Position numbers and translations under genes: made by a program
Assembly: GCA_029338875.1 (NCBI GenBank)
Contig: JAQYBF010000070.1
Span: forward strand, 1-61,351
From: Lachnospiraceae bacterium
GTDB taxonomy: Bacteria > Bacillota > Clostridia > Lachnospirales > Lachnospiraceae
Reading direction: 5' to 3'
DNA: 61,351 nt
In this document: positions 15,988 to 24,192 of the stretch, piece after piece
Layout of the letters: every line of letters starts with the position of its first letter
Position numbering within the stretch: the stretch's first letter is position 1
Notes under the pieces: generated by a model
The model's database searches: none
What the model was told of the DNA's origin: nothing
The model's input: only the letters and a program-made list of their open reading frames with translations

Positions 15988-17172
15988 ATGAAAATGAAGA
16001 GACTCGCAAAATCAGTTTTGGGAGTTGGTCTTGCAGCCAGCATGCTTGTTGGATGCGGATCAGCAGCAGGAGGATCCTCCTCATCTAAGAAGAGCGCAAG
16101 CGGCTCTACTCCTACCGTAACCGATAACTCCAAGATCAAGATCGGTGTTTCCATCTGGTCTTCCACCGATGTTCTCGGTTCTCAGTGTAAGAAGATTATC
16201 GATGAGGCAGCCAAGGCACTGGGCGTCAAGGTTCAGTACGTTGACCAGGGCCATGTATCCGAGAAGGTTACCGCTTCTGTTGAGCAGCTCTGTGCAGCAG
16301 GATGCCAGGGCATCATCATCTGCAACTCTTCCGATACAGAGATGACTTCCGCAATCAAGACCTGTAATGATAACAAGGTTTATCTTTCCCAGTTCTTCCG
16401 TATCATCTCCAAGGACAACAATCCTGACATCTACAAGGCAGCCAAGGATTCCGCTTACTATGTAGGCGCCGTTCATGAGAACGAAGTTGAGAATGGCCAG
16501 AAGCTGGTTAAGATCCTTCTTGACAAGGGCGACCGTGATATCGGACTGATCGGCTGGGAGCAGGGCGATGCAACCTGGCTTGGCCGTTACGAAGGTTATA
16601 AGAAGGGCGTAGAAGAGTGGAACAAGGCAAATCCTAACGACAAGGCTACTCTTTCCGAACCCCAGTACGCAGGTACCACTTCTGAAGGCGGTTCCAAGGC
16701 AGCAGAAGCTCTGATGGCAGCTGATCCGAAGCTGGATGCACTGATTCCTGCAGGCGGCGGCGGAGATCCTCTTCAGGGTGCAATCGCAGCAGTTGAGCGT
16801 GCCGGAAAGACTCAGGATATCGATATCGTATCTACCGACTTCCTTCCTGACCTTGGCGAGCGTCTTGCAAATGGTTCCATGGCAGGTGAGTCCGGCGGAC
16901 ATTATTGCGATCCTCTGTTCTCCTTCCTTATGGTTTACAACGCAATCAAGGGCAACTACAAGGATTTCGCTGGCAAGTTCAATGAAATCAACTTCCCTTA
17001 TCTGTATGTTTCCAGCGCTGATGACTACGCTAACTACGATAAGTACTTCGTTCAGCAGCTTCCTTACACCGATGATGAAATCGTTGAGATGTCCAAGATG
17101 AGCTTCGATGATCTCTCCAAGAAGGCAGAGGCCCTGTCGATCGAGGATGCAGAATCCAGAGCATCTAAGTAA
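15988..17172 (+). CDS. sugar ABC transporter binding lipoprotein (arabinose operon)
   Basis: A 394-residue lipoprotein with lipobox LVGC (Cys21 from the chosen start), a Ser/Gly/Lys tether and a type I periplasmic-binding fold (Peripla_BP_4 type) from about residue 45: IKIGVSIWSSTDVLG, AGCQGIIICNSSD, IPAGGGGDPLQGAI and IDIVSTDF. ATG 15988 is preceded by GAGGGAAAAGT; an upstream in-frame extension of 56 codons runs through the leader dyad and is not plausible. The ligand is likely L-arabinose or an arabinoside, inferred from the araA-araR-araD-araB genes in the same operon. A terminator-like hairpin follows the stop codon. Confidence 0.88.
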   Translation: MKMKRLAKSVLGVGLAASMLVGCGSAAGGSSSSKKSASGSTPTVTDNSKIKIGVSIWSSTDVLGSQCKKIIDEAAKALGVKVQYVDQGHVSEKVTASVEQLCAAGCQGIIICNSSDTEMTSAIKTCNDNKVYLSQFFRIISKDNNPDIYKAAKDSAYYVGAVHENEVENGQKLVKILLDKGDRDIGLIGWEQGDATWLGRYEGYKKGVEEWNKANPNDKATLSEPQYAGTTSEGGSKAAEALMAADPKLDALIPAGGGGDPLQGAIAAVERAGKTQDIDIVSTDFLPDLGERLANGSMAGESGGHYCDPLFSFLMVYNAIKGNYKDFAGKFNEINFPYLYVSSADDYANYDKYFVQQLPYTDDEIVEMSKMSFDDLSKKAEALSIEDAESRASK

Positions 17173-17185
17173 CTTCTCTTGAATG

Positions 17186-17218
17186 AGCCGGTATCGCTCG
17201 GCGATGCCGGCTTTTTTT
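17186..17218 (+). terminator. attenuator/terminator after the second binding protein
   Basis: AGCCGGTATCG pairs with CGATGCCGGCT (one mismatch-free 11-bp stem except a G-T position) around CTCGG and is followed by seven T residues. The permease gene begins 47 nt later, so read-through is expected. Confidence 0.8.
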
Positions 17219-17265
17219 AAAGGTTTTTAGTTGTAGAGTACAATTTTGAAAAAGAGGTAAAAGGT

Positions 17266-18234
17266 ATGGGTACTTCTATAGCCGCAAGCGGGAAAAAGAA
17301 AATGTCCGGTTTCGCAAAGGGATATTTAATCCTGCTTATTCTTGTGGTTGTTTCCTGGGCTGTCTTCAAAGTGATCACACCCCATAATTTCGGATCGCCG
17401 GCCAACCTGCTGCAGTATTTCCAGGCCAGCCTGATTGCAGCAACCGGAGCTGTCGGTTTCTATTTCGTAATGGTTATGGGAATGTTCGATTTCTCAATCG
17501 GTGCCAACATTATGCTTTCCGCCATCGTCGGCTGTAAGCTTGCTGTAACATTCCATATGGGCTATGCAGGCCTGATCATCGGCAGTATTGTTATGGGCGC
17601 TGTCGTCGGACTGATCAACGGTGTGCTTTATGTAAAGCTGCACATCCCTTCCATGATCGTAACTACCGGTGTTGCCCTGGTAGCCGAGTCCGTTGCCAAC
17701 TACATCGCAGGCGGAGTTGAGCAGACCCTTCCTGCAGGACTCAGAGCTTTCGGTAAAGTACCCGGAGACATCATTCTGGCACTTGTGGCTTTTGCAATTG
17801 CCTACGTTATTCTGAACTATACCAAGGTCGGAACCTATACCTATGCCATCGGATCCAATGAGGCCGTTGCAAAGAACATGGGTATCAACGTTAACTTCTA
17901 CAAGGTTCTCGCCTTCGTTATTTCCGGAGCTTTCTTTGGAATGATGGCCATCCTGACCATCAGCTATGGTTCTTCCATGGTCGCTGTAACAGGAATGGGA
18001 TCCATGAGCCGTAACTTCATTCCGACCATGGGCTGCTTCTTCGGCCTGGCATTCAAGAAGTACGGCATGCCGCTTCCCTCCATTATCATCGGTGAGTTCG
18101 TCATCAACATCATTTTCTACGGATTCATCGCACTGGGAGCTCCGACAGCCATCCAGGATGTCATCACAGGTTTTGCACTCCTGATCATCATTACCCTGAC
18201 AACCAAAGTTAACAAGGGCGAAATAGTTAAGTAA
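17266..18234 (+). CDS. sugar ABC transporter permease (arabinose operon, first)
   Basis: A 322-residue CUT2-type permease: FDFSIGANIMLSAIVG near residues 76-91 corresponds to the family's D-x-S-x-G motif, followed by VTTGVALVAESVANY and a C-terminal ALLIIITLTTKV segment. About eight to nine membrane spans. A 31-nt leader with AAAGAGGTAAAAGGT supplies the ribosome site. Its partner is the permease at 19769-20722; here the ATPase gene lies between the two permease genes, unlike the preceding operon. Confidence 0.88.
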   Translation: MGTSIAASGKKKMSGFAKGYLILLILVVVSWAVFKVITPHNFGSPANLLQYFQASLIAATGAVGFYFVMVMGMFDFSIGANIMLSAIVGCKLAVTFHMGYAGLIIGSIVMGAVVGLINGVLYVKLHIPSMIVTTGVALVAESVANYIAGGVEQTLPAGLRAFGKVPGDIILALVAFAIAYVILNYTKVGTYTYAIGSNEAVAKNMGINVNFYKVLAFVISGAFFGMMAILTISYGSSMVAVTGMGSMSRNFIPTMGCFFGLAFKKYGMPLPSIIIGEFVINIIFYGFIALGAPTAIQDVITGFALLIIITLTTKVNKGEIVK

Positions 18235-18251
18235 CCGAAGGGAGAATTGAC

Positions 18252-19757
18252 ATGAGCGAAAAAGAAGTACGTTTACAGGTTCGGAATGTCAGCAAGAACT
18301 TCGGTATTACGAAGGCTCTGCAGGACGTATCCTTTGATCTGTATAAAGGCGAGATTCACGCACTGATCGGAGAAAACGGATCCGGAAAATCCACTCTGAC
18401 CAATATGCTGACAGGTATCTATACCCTGGAAACAGGTAAGTTTATCCTGGACGGAAAGGAAGTCCATCCGAAGAACCAGGTAGAGGCCAATAACGAAGGC
18501 ATTTCCATTATTGTCCAGGAGCAGGGAACTCTGGACGGCCTGACCGTTGCCGAGAATATTTTCCTCGGACATGAGGACCGCTTCATCAAGGGCGGCATCC
18601 GGAATACCAGAGCCATGAACCAGGAGGCTGACAAGCTTCTGAAGGAATACGGCTTTGATAAAATCAAGGCCAATGTCATGGTTGATGAATACAATTTCGA
18701 GGATCGTAAGCTTGTCGAGATTGTAAAGGCTACCTATTTTAAACCCAAGGTTATCGTTATCGATGAGACCACGACCGCACTTTCCCAGGAAGGCCGTGAA
18801 GAGCTCTATAAGCATATGAAGAGAATCCGTGATTACGGCGGAACCGTTATCTTCATTTCCCATGACCTGGATGAGGTTTTAAGCCTGTCCAATACCATCA
18901 CCGTTCTTCGAGACGGTATTTATATTGATACCGTTGACAGCAAGGATATCGATGTGGACGGCTTAAAGAAGCTGATGGTCGGCCGTGAGGTTTCCGGCAA
19001 CTACTATCGTGCGGATTACGGCGAGAAGGTTTCCGATGAGGTGGTTCTCTCCATGAAGAACGTATCGGTACCGGGCCTGATCAAGAATATCAACCTGGAC
19101 CTTCACAAGGGCGAGATCCTCGGTATCGGTGGTCTGTCCGAATCCGGTATGCATGAGATCGGAAAAGCTATCTTCGGTGCATCCTTTGACCGGACCGGCG
19201 AAGTGGTTCTGGAAGACGGAACCAAGATCAACGACATTCCGACAGCAATCAAGCACAGCATTGCCTATACCTCCAAGGACCGTGACAACGAGTCCATTAT
19301 TCTGAATCAGAGTATTGAAGATAATATCGTTTTACCGTCTCTTAACGAACTGGCCGTTGCAGGACCCTTCCAGAGCGACCGGAAAAAGAAGAACTTTGCC
19401 GATAAGTACGCAAAGGAAATCTCCGTAAAGATGGTAAATACAAAGCAGTTTGTTTCTCAGCTGTCCGGTGGTAACAAGCAGAAGGTTGTTCTGGCCCGCT
19501 GGATCGGAAAAGACTCCGATATCGTTATTCTTGACAGTCCGACCCGAGGCATTGATATCAAGGTTAAGCAGGATATCTATCAGCTGATGGACTCCATGCG
19601 TAAGAGTGGAAAGTCAATCCTCATGATTTCCGAGGAGCTGATGGAACTGATTGGTATGTGCGACCGGATTCTGATCATGAAGGACGGGGAAATCAATGGT
19701 GAACTCCAGAGAAGCCCTGAACTGAATGAGAATGCTTTGATCGAGAAGATGGTATAA
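18252..19757 (+). CDS. sugar ABC transporter ATPase with degenerate motifs
   Basis: A 501-residue tandem ATPase of the CUT2 type. The first domain has a normal Walker A (GENGSGKST) and Walker B (VIVIDETTTAL), but where LSGGQ-like residues are expected it reads YNFEDRKLVEI. The second domain has a changed P-loop region (GGLSESGMHE), a normal signature (LSGGNKQKV) and a Walker B in which the usual Glu is Ser (VILDSPTRGID). Composite sites should therefore be strongly unequal, probably one hydrolytic. AAGGGAGAATTGAC precedes the start. It drives the permeases on either side. Confidence 0.88.
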   Translation: MSEKEVRLQVRNVSKNFGITKALQDVSFDLYKGEIHALIGENGSGKSTLTNMLTGIYTLETGKFILDGKEVHPKNQVEANNEGISIIVQEQGTLDGLTVAENIFLGHEDRFIKGGIRNTRAMNQEADKLLKEYGFDKIKANVMVDEYNFEDRKLVEIVKATYFKPKVIVIDETTTALSQEGREELYKHMKRIRDYGGTVIFISHDLDEVLSLSNTITVLRDGIYIDTVDSKDIDVDGLKKLMVGREVSGNYYRADYGEKVSDEVVLSMKNVSVPGLIKNINLDLHKGEILGIGGLSESGMHEIGKAIFGASFDRTGEVVLEDGTKINDIPTAIKHSIAYTSKDRDNESIILNQSIEDNIVLPSLNELAVAGPFQSDRKKKNFADKYAKEISVKMVNTKQFVSQLSGGNKQKVVLARWIGKDSDIVILDSPTRGIDIKVKQDIYQLMDSMRKSGKSILMISEELMELIGMCDRILIMKDGEINGELQRSPELNENALIEKMV

Positions 19758-19768
19758 GGAGGAAGATC

Positions 19769-20722
19769 ATGGCAAATACTACTACACAAAAAAAGACCAA
19801 GCAGGCTGGAATGAATTCCACTCTGCGTACGCTCCTTCCAGTAATTGGATTGGTTGTCATCTTTATCGTATTCAATACCCTGACTTCGGGCGGAATGGTT
19901 TCAAGCCTTCCTCTGGTAATTACTCAGGTATATCCGATTATCATCTCTGCGATGGGCGTATTCTTCATCATGACGATGGGCGGTCTGGATTTCTCCCAGG
20001 GATCTATCCTCGGTATCGCTTCGATTGTCATCTGTGCTGTCAGCAAGGTCAGCATTCCGCTTTCCATTGTCTGCGGAATTCTTTCCGGAGCTGCCATCGG
20101 CGCAATCAACGGTTTCTTCTATGTAAACCGTAAGATCAAGTCCTTCATTGTTACAATCTGCACCATGTTCCTCTTCCGTGGCTTCATCAAATATCTGACC
20201 ACGAATTCACCGGTTGCAGGCAATGCAAGCCTGATCTATCTGGATTCTACAGGACTCAAGGTAACACTGACCGTCATCGTTCTTCTGGTCGGCTTCATCT
20301 TCTTCCGCTTTACCCGTTTCGGCACGGATTTGAAGGCTATCGGCGCCGGTGAAAAGGCTGCAAAGTTTGCAGGCATCCGGACCGACCGCATGAAGTTCTG
20401 GATCTATGTACTGTCCGGTGCCATTACCGGATTTGCAGCATTCTTAAGTGTTATCCATATCGGGTCCGTTACCGCTTCCGGCGGCAATCAGCTGGAGACC
20501 CAGATCCTGATCGCCCTGGTTCTTGGCGGCATGCCGATTTCCGGAGGCGCAAAGGTCAACTTCCTCAATATCATCGTAGGTTCTCTCCTTTATGTCATCT
20601 TAAGTTCCGGACTGAACATGATGGGCGTTACCCCGCAGATGAACCAGATGATTCAGGGTATTATCTTCCTGATCTTCGTATTCATCTTCGCAGATCGTGA
20701 CGCAAACGAAGTTGTCAAGTAA
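19769..20722 (+). CDS. sugar ABC transporter permease (arabinose operon, second)
   Basis: A 317-residue CUT2-type permease with GGLDFSQGSILGIASIV near residues 71-87, VTICTMFLFRGFIKYL, TGFAAFLSVIHIGSVTASGG and LGGMPISGGAKVNF. Eight to nine membrane spans. The start is 11 nt after the ATPase stop, with AAGGAGG in between. Heterodimer partner of the permease at 17266. Confidence 0.88.
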   Translation: MANTTTQKKTKQAGMNSTLRTLLPVIGLVVIFIVFNTLTSGGMVSSLPLVITQVYPIIISAMGVFFIMTMGGLDFSQGSILGIASIVICAVSKVSIPLSIVCGILSGAAIGAINGFFYVNRKIKSFIVTICTMFLFRGFIKYLTTNSPVAGNASLIYLDSTGLKVTLTVIVLLVGFIFFRFTRFGTDLKAIGAGEKAAKFAGIRTDRMKFWIYVLSGAITGFAAFLSVIHIGSVTASGGNQLETQILIALVLGGMPISGGAKVNFLNIIVGSLLYVILSSGLNMMGVTPQMNQMIQGIIFLIFVFIFADRDANEVVK

Positions 20723-20885
20723 TGAAAAAACCGGAAATCCCTGAGAGGCAGCCGGCAAGGTGATCGGTGACGGTCACCGGCAAGGGTTGTCGGTAAGGGG
20801 CTTCCGGTAACAAGTAACAAGCAATAATAAAGGGAAGTCATTGTAGGGATGCCGGGATCATTCCCGGCTAGGAAAGGAAACCAAA
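20723..20885 (+). other. araA leader with hairpin next to the ribosome site
   Basis: Short CGG-rich repeats (CCGGCAAGG, CGGTAAGG) and the dyad CGGTGACGGTCACCG lie at about 20750-20800. GCCGGGA-TCAT-TCCCGGC (20851-20868) forms a 7-bp hairpin ending 2 nt before GGAAAGG, the araA ribosome site. It may be an mRNA-processing or stability element; there is no T-run. Confidence 0.5.
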
Positions 20886-22322
20886 ATGAAAAAACTGTAT
20901 TTTATTCCGGGCAGCCAGGATCTTTATGGGGAAGAGTGCCTGAAGCAGGTACATGCAGACTGCCAGAAGATGGTCGATTTCTTCAACGAGAAGCTGGGAG
21001 ATGTGGTTCGCTTTGAACTTCTTCCGACTGTTGAGACCTCAGAGATCTGTGTCGAGGACATGAAGAAGGTCATGGTCGATGATGACTGCATCGGTGTTGT
21101 AACCTGGATGCATACCTTCTCCCCGGCCAAGATGTGGATCAAGGGCCTTCAGATCTTAAGAAAGCCCCTGCTTCATCTTCACACCCAGGCAAATGAAAAG
21201 CTTCCTTACGATACCATCGATATGGATTTCATGAACCTGAACCAGGCAGCTCACGGAGATCGTGAATTTGGTTTCATTCTTGCCCGTATGCATATCGCTC
21301 ACCAGGTTGTTGCAGGATATTATCAGCATGAGGATTTCCTGGCAAAGGTAAAGCAGTTCTGTGATGTGGCAAAGGCTATTGACTGGTCCCACAACATGCG
21401 TGTTGCAACCTTCGGCAACAACATGCGTGATGTTGCCGTTACCGACGGCAACCGTCTCGAGGCAGAGATTCATTACGGCTGGGAGATCAAGTACTGGGGC
21501 ATCGGCGAGATCGTAGAGCTGTCCAAGGAGGTTACCGAGGCAGAGATCGATCAGAAGATGGCCGAGTATGAAGAGAAATACACCATGGCAACCGACCGGA
21601 TCGATGTCGTAAGAGAGCAGGCCCGCTATGAGGTAGCCTTTGAGAAGTTCTTAAAGGAGAATAACTGCAAGGCATTTACCGATACCTTCCAGGATCTTCA
21701 CGGCATGAACCAGCTGCCCGGCATCGCTGCTCAGAATATGATGGCCAAGGGTGTCGGCTTCGGACCCGAGGGCGACTACAAGATCGCTGCTTTTTCTGCT
21801 ATACTTCAGAAGATGTCTGAAGGCAGAAAGGGTGCTACCGGTTTCATGGAAGACTACACCTATGATCTGACTCCGGGAAAGGAAGTCGAGCTTGCTTCCC
21901 ATATGCTTGAAGTACCGGCACAGCTGGCTGCTTCCAAGCCTGAGATTCAGGTTCATCCTCTTGGCATCGGCGGTAAGAGCGATCCGGCAAGACTGGTCTT
22001 CGACTGTGTAGAAGGCGATGGCATCCAGGTTACCCTGGTTGATATGGGCGATCATTTCCGTATCATCTGCGCAGATGTCGAGCTGATCCGTGAGCCGCAT
22101 CCGATGCCGAATCTTCCGGTTGCACATATCATGTACCGTCATAAACCCAACTTTGAGATCGGAACCGCTGCATGGTGCTATGCTGGCGGTGCACATCACT
22201 CCGTAATCTCCACCGCTCTGAACCGTTCCGATATTGCAATGTTCGCAAAGCTGACCGGAACCGAGCTCGTAACCATCGGAGATGATACGACGGAAGCTGA
22301 TCTTCAGAAGTTCTATATGTAA
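20886..22322 (+). CDS. araA: L-arabinose isomerase
   Basis: A 478-residue cytoplasmic enzyme that converts L-arabinose to L-ribulose. It begins KKLYFIPGSQDLYGEE, as AraA does, and carries VTWMHTFSPAKMWI, LLHLHTQANEKLPYDTIDMDFMNLNQAAHGDREFG and the Mn2+-site regions FGPEGDYK, HMLEVP and the late GGAHHS. Length is near the usual 475-500. GGAAAGG lies 8 nt before the ATG. First enzyme gene of the arabinose pathway after the transporter genes. Confidence 0.96.
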   Translation: MKKLYFIPGSQDLYGEECLKQVHADCQKMVDFFNEKLGDVVRFELLPTVETSEICVEDMKKVMVDDDCIGVVTWMHTFSPAKMWIKGLQILRKPLLHLHTQANEKLPYDTIDMDFMNLNQAAHGDREFGFILARMHIAHQVVAGYYQHEDFLAKVKQFCDVAKAIDWSHNMRVATFGNNMRDVAVTDGNRLEAEIHYGWEIKYWGIGEIVELSKEVTEAEIDQKMAEYEEKYTMATDRIDVVREQARYEVAFEKFLKENNCKAFTDTFQDLHGMNQLPGIAAQNMMAKGVGFGPEGDYKIAAFSAILQKMSEGRKGATGFMEDYTYDLTPGKEVELASHMLEVPAQLAASKPEIQVHPLGIGGKSDPARLVFDCVEGDGIQVTLVDMGDHFRIICADVELIREPHPMPNLPVAHIMYRHKPNFEIGTAAWCYAGGAHHSVISTALNRSDIAMFAKLTGTELVTIGDDTTEADLQKFYM

Positions 22323-22350
22323 GTTGTAATTCTTGAAAAGTAGGCAATCT

Positions 22351-23457
22351 ATGGCAGAGAAGAAACCCCGTTACCTGGAAGTTATGGACTATATCTACTC
22401 TGAGATGGAGAAGGGCGCCCTGAAACAGGGCGACCGGATGCCATCCGAGAAGGAGCTCTGCGATCGGTTCGGCCTCAGCCGGCAGACCATCCGTCATGCG
22501 ACCGGTCTTCTGGAAAAAGAAGGTGTCATTACCCGGGTCAGAGGCAGCGGCAGCTACATCGGCGAGATTTCTGATGGAGAAGACAGACCGCGTTATATGA
22601 ATGTGGCTGTCATGCTGACCTACCTGGATAATTACATCTTCCCCAAGGTCGTCTGGGGAATCTCGAACACTCTGAGCCAGTCTGGCTATTCCATGCAGCT
22701 TAATTTTACGGACAACAGTGTAGAGCAGGAAGAAGAGATTCTGAAAAGTCTGCTTTCCAACCAGAATATTGATGCACTGATCGCCGAACCCTCCCAGGGT
22801 TCCCTCCCCAATCCCAACCGGAAGTATTATATGGAGCTGAAGGAGAAACACATCCCGGTGCTCTTTATTAATGCCTCCTATCCGAATCTGGATTTTCCCT
22901 GCGTACGTCTGGACGACGAGTGGATCGGCTGTCAGGCCGTACATCTTCTGGCGGAAAATGGCCACAGGAAAATCGCCGGAATCTTCCACTGCGAGGATTC
23001 CCAGGGAAGCTGCCGCTATCTCGGCTATAGGAAGGGACTCCGCGAATGCGGACTGGATGCGGCAGGCAGTCAGGTCATCTGGCTCGATACCCGGGGCATT
23101 CAGGACGTCGAAGAAGTGACGCCCTATATTCTGGAGCGGATTGAAGGATGCACCGGAGTCTTTACCTATAACGATGAGGTGGCCAGCCGGCTGATTCACG
23201 GCTGTAAAAAGGCCGGTTTACATTTGCCGGAGGATCTGTCCATCGTGAGCGTCGATGATGCCGAGATGGCAGCCAATCTACATCCTTCGGTGACGACCTT
23301 TCCCCATCCCAAGGAAGTCCTGGGACAGGTGGCGGCCGAGAACCTGATCCATCTTCTGAACAATCCTTTTTATGACGCAAACCGGACCTTCCGTCCGGAG
23401 CCCATTATCAGAAAATCCGTAGCGGATCTCAGACAGAAGTCGAAAAATGCGATCTGA
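22351..23457 (+). CDS. araR: AraR-type GntR/LacI hybrid repressor
   Basis: A 368-residue regulator: N-terminal GntR winged helix (about 1-70: GDRMPSEKELCDRFGLSRQTIRHATGLLEKEGVI then RVRGSGSYI) joined to a LacI-type sugar-binding domain (about 85-365: NVAVMLTYLDNYIFPKVVWGI, PVLFINASYPN, GVFTYNDEVASRLI, LSIVSVDDAEMA). This architecture is that of AraR, the L-arabinose-responsive repressor. It lies inside the operon it is expected to control, between araA and araD, and AraR-like dyads occur in the operon leader at 15633 and 15817. The ATG at 22351 has only a weak AAGTAGG; a TTG six codons upstream is a possible alternative. Confidence 0.9.
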   Translation: MAEKKPRYLEVMDYIYSEMEKGALKQGDRMPSEKELCDRFGLSRQTIRHATGLLEKEGVITRVRGSGSYIGEISDGEDRPRYMNVAVMLTYLDNYIFPKVVWGISNTLSQSGYSMQLNFTDNSVEQEEEILKSLLSNQNIDALIAEPSQGSLPNPNRKYYMELKEKHIPVLFINASYPNLDFPCVRLDDEWIGCQAVHLLAENGHRKIAGIFHCEDSQGSCRYLGYRKGLRECGLDAAGSQVIWLDTRGIQDVEEVTPYILERIEGCTGVFTYNDEVASRLIHGCKKAGLHLPEDLSIVSVDDAEMAANLHPSVTTFPHPKEVLGQVAAENLIHLLNNPFYDANRTFRPEPIIRKSVADLRQKSKNAI

Positions 23458-23486
23458 TGCGGATGCACATATAGAAAGAAGGAAGC

Positions 23487-24191
23487 ATGTTAGAGGAATT
23501 AAAAGAAAAAGTCTGGAAAGCCAATCTGGAGCTGCCCAAGCATGGTCTCGTTACCTTTACCTGGGGCAATGTGAGTGAAATCGACCGGGAATCCGGACTT
23601 TTCGTTATCAAGCCGAGCGGAGTTCCCTATGAGGAGCTGAAGCCCGAGGATATGGTTGTTGTGGATCTGGATGGAAACAAGGTCGAGGGTGATCTGAATC
23701 CTTCCTCAGATACTCCGACCCATGTCGTTTTATACAATCGTTTCAAGGAGATCGGCGGTATCGTTCATACCCATTCGTCCTTCGCTACCTCCTGGGCTCA
23801 GGCCGGCAGAGACATCCCCTGCTACGGTACAACCCATGCGGATTATATCTACGGACCCATTCCCTGTGTCCGCAATCTGACCAAGGAAGAAATCGACGAA
23901 GCCTATGAGAAGAATACCGGTGTCCTGATCGCTGATTATTTCGAAGAGAACAAGAAGGATCCGGATGCGGTTCCGGGTGTTCTCTGCAAGAACCACGGTG
24001 TCTTCACCTGGGGCAAGAATGCTGACAAGGCAGTCTATAATGCAGTTGTCTTCGAAGAAGTTGCCAAGATGGCAGCCTGGACCGAAGTCATCAATCCCAA
24101 GGCTGCACCGGCTCCCCAGGAGCTGCAGGACAAGCACTATTTCCGTAAGCACGGCGCCAATGCCTATTACGGACAGGGAAAGGAGGACTGA
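23487..24191 (+). CDS. araD: L-ribulose-5-phosphate 4-epimerase
   Basis: A 234-residue class II aldolase-fold enzyme converting L-ribulose-5-phosphate to D-xylulose-5-phosphate. It shows GLVTFTWGNVSEIDR, the phosphate-binding KPSGVPYEEL, the zinc ligands in VHTHSSFATSWAQ and CKNHGVFTWG, and the family's Y/D catalytic region around RKHGANAYYGQ. Length is standard (about 230). AAGAAGGAAG lies 7 nt before the ATG. Its end holds the AGGAGG used by araB. Confidence 0.95.
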   Translation: MLEELKEKVWKANLELPKHGLVTFTWGNVSEIDRESGLFVIKPSGVPYEELKPEDMVVVDLDGNKVEGDLNPSSDTPTHVVLYNRFKEIGGIVHTHSSFATSWAQAGRDIPCYGTTHADYIYGPIPCVRNLTKEEIDEAYEKNTGVLIADYFEENKKDPDAVPGVLCKNHGVFTWGKNADKAVYNAVVFEEVAKMAAWTEVINPKAAPAPQELQDKHYFRKHGANAYYGQGKED

Positions 24192-24192
24192 A

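Noticed and set aside
22129-23199. A 356-codon minus-strand frame over araR
   Set aside because: No family resemblance; araR on the plus strand is unambiguous.
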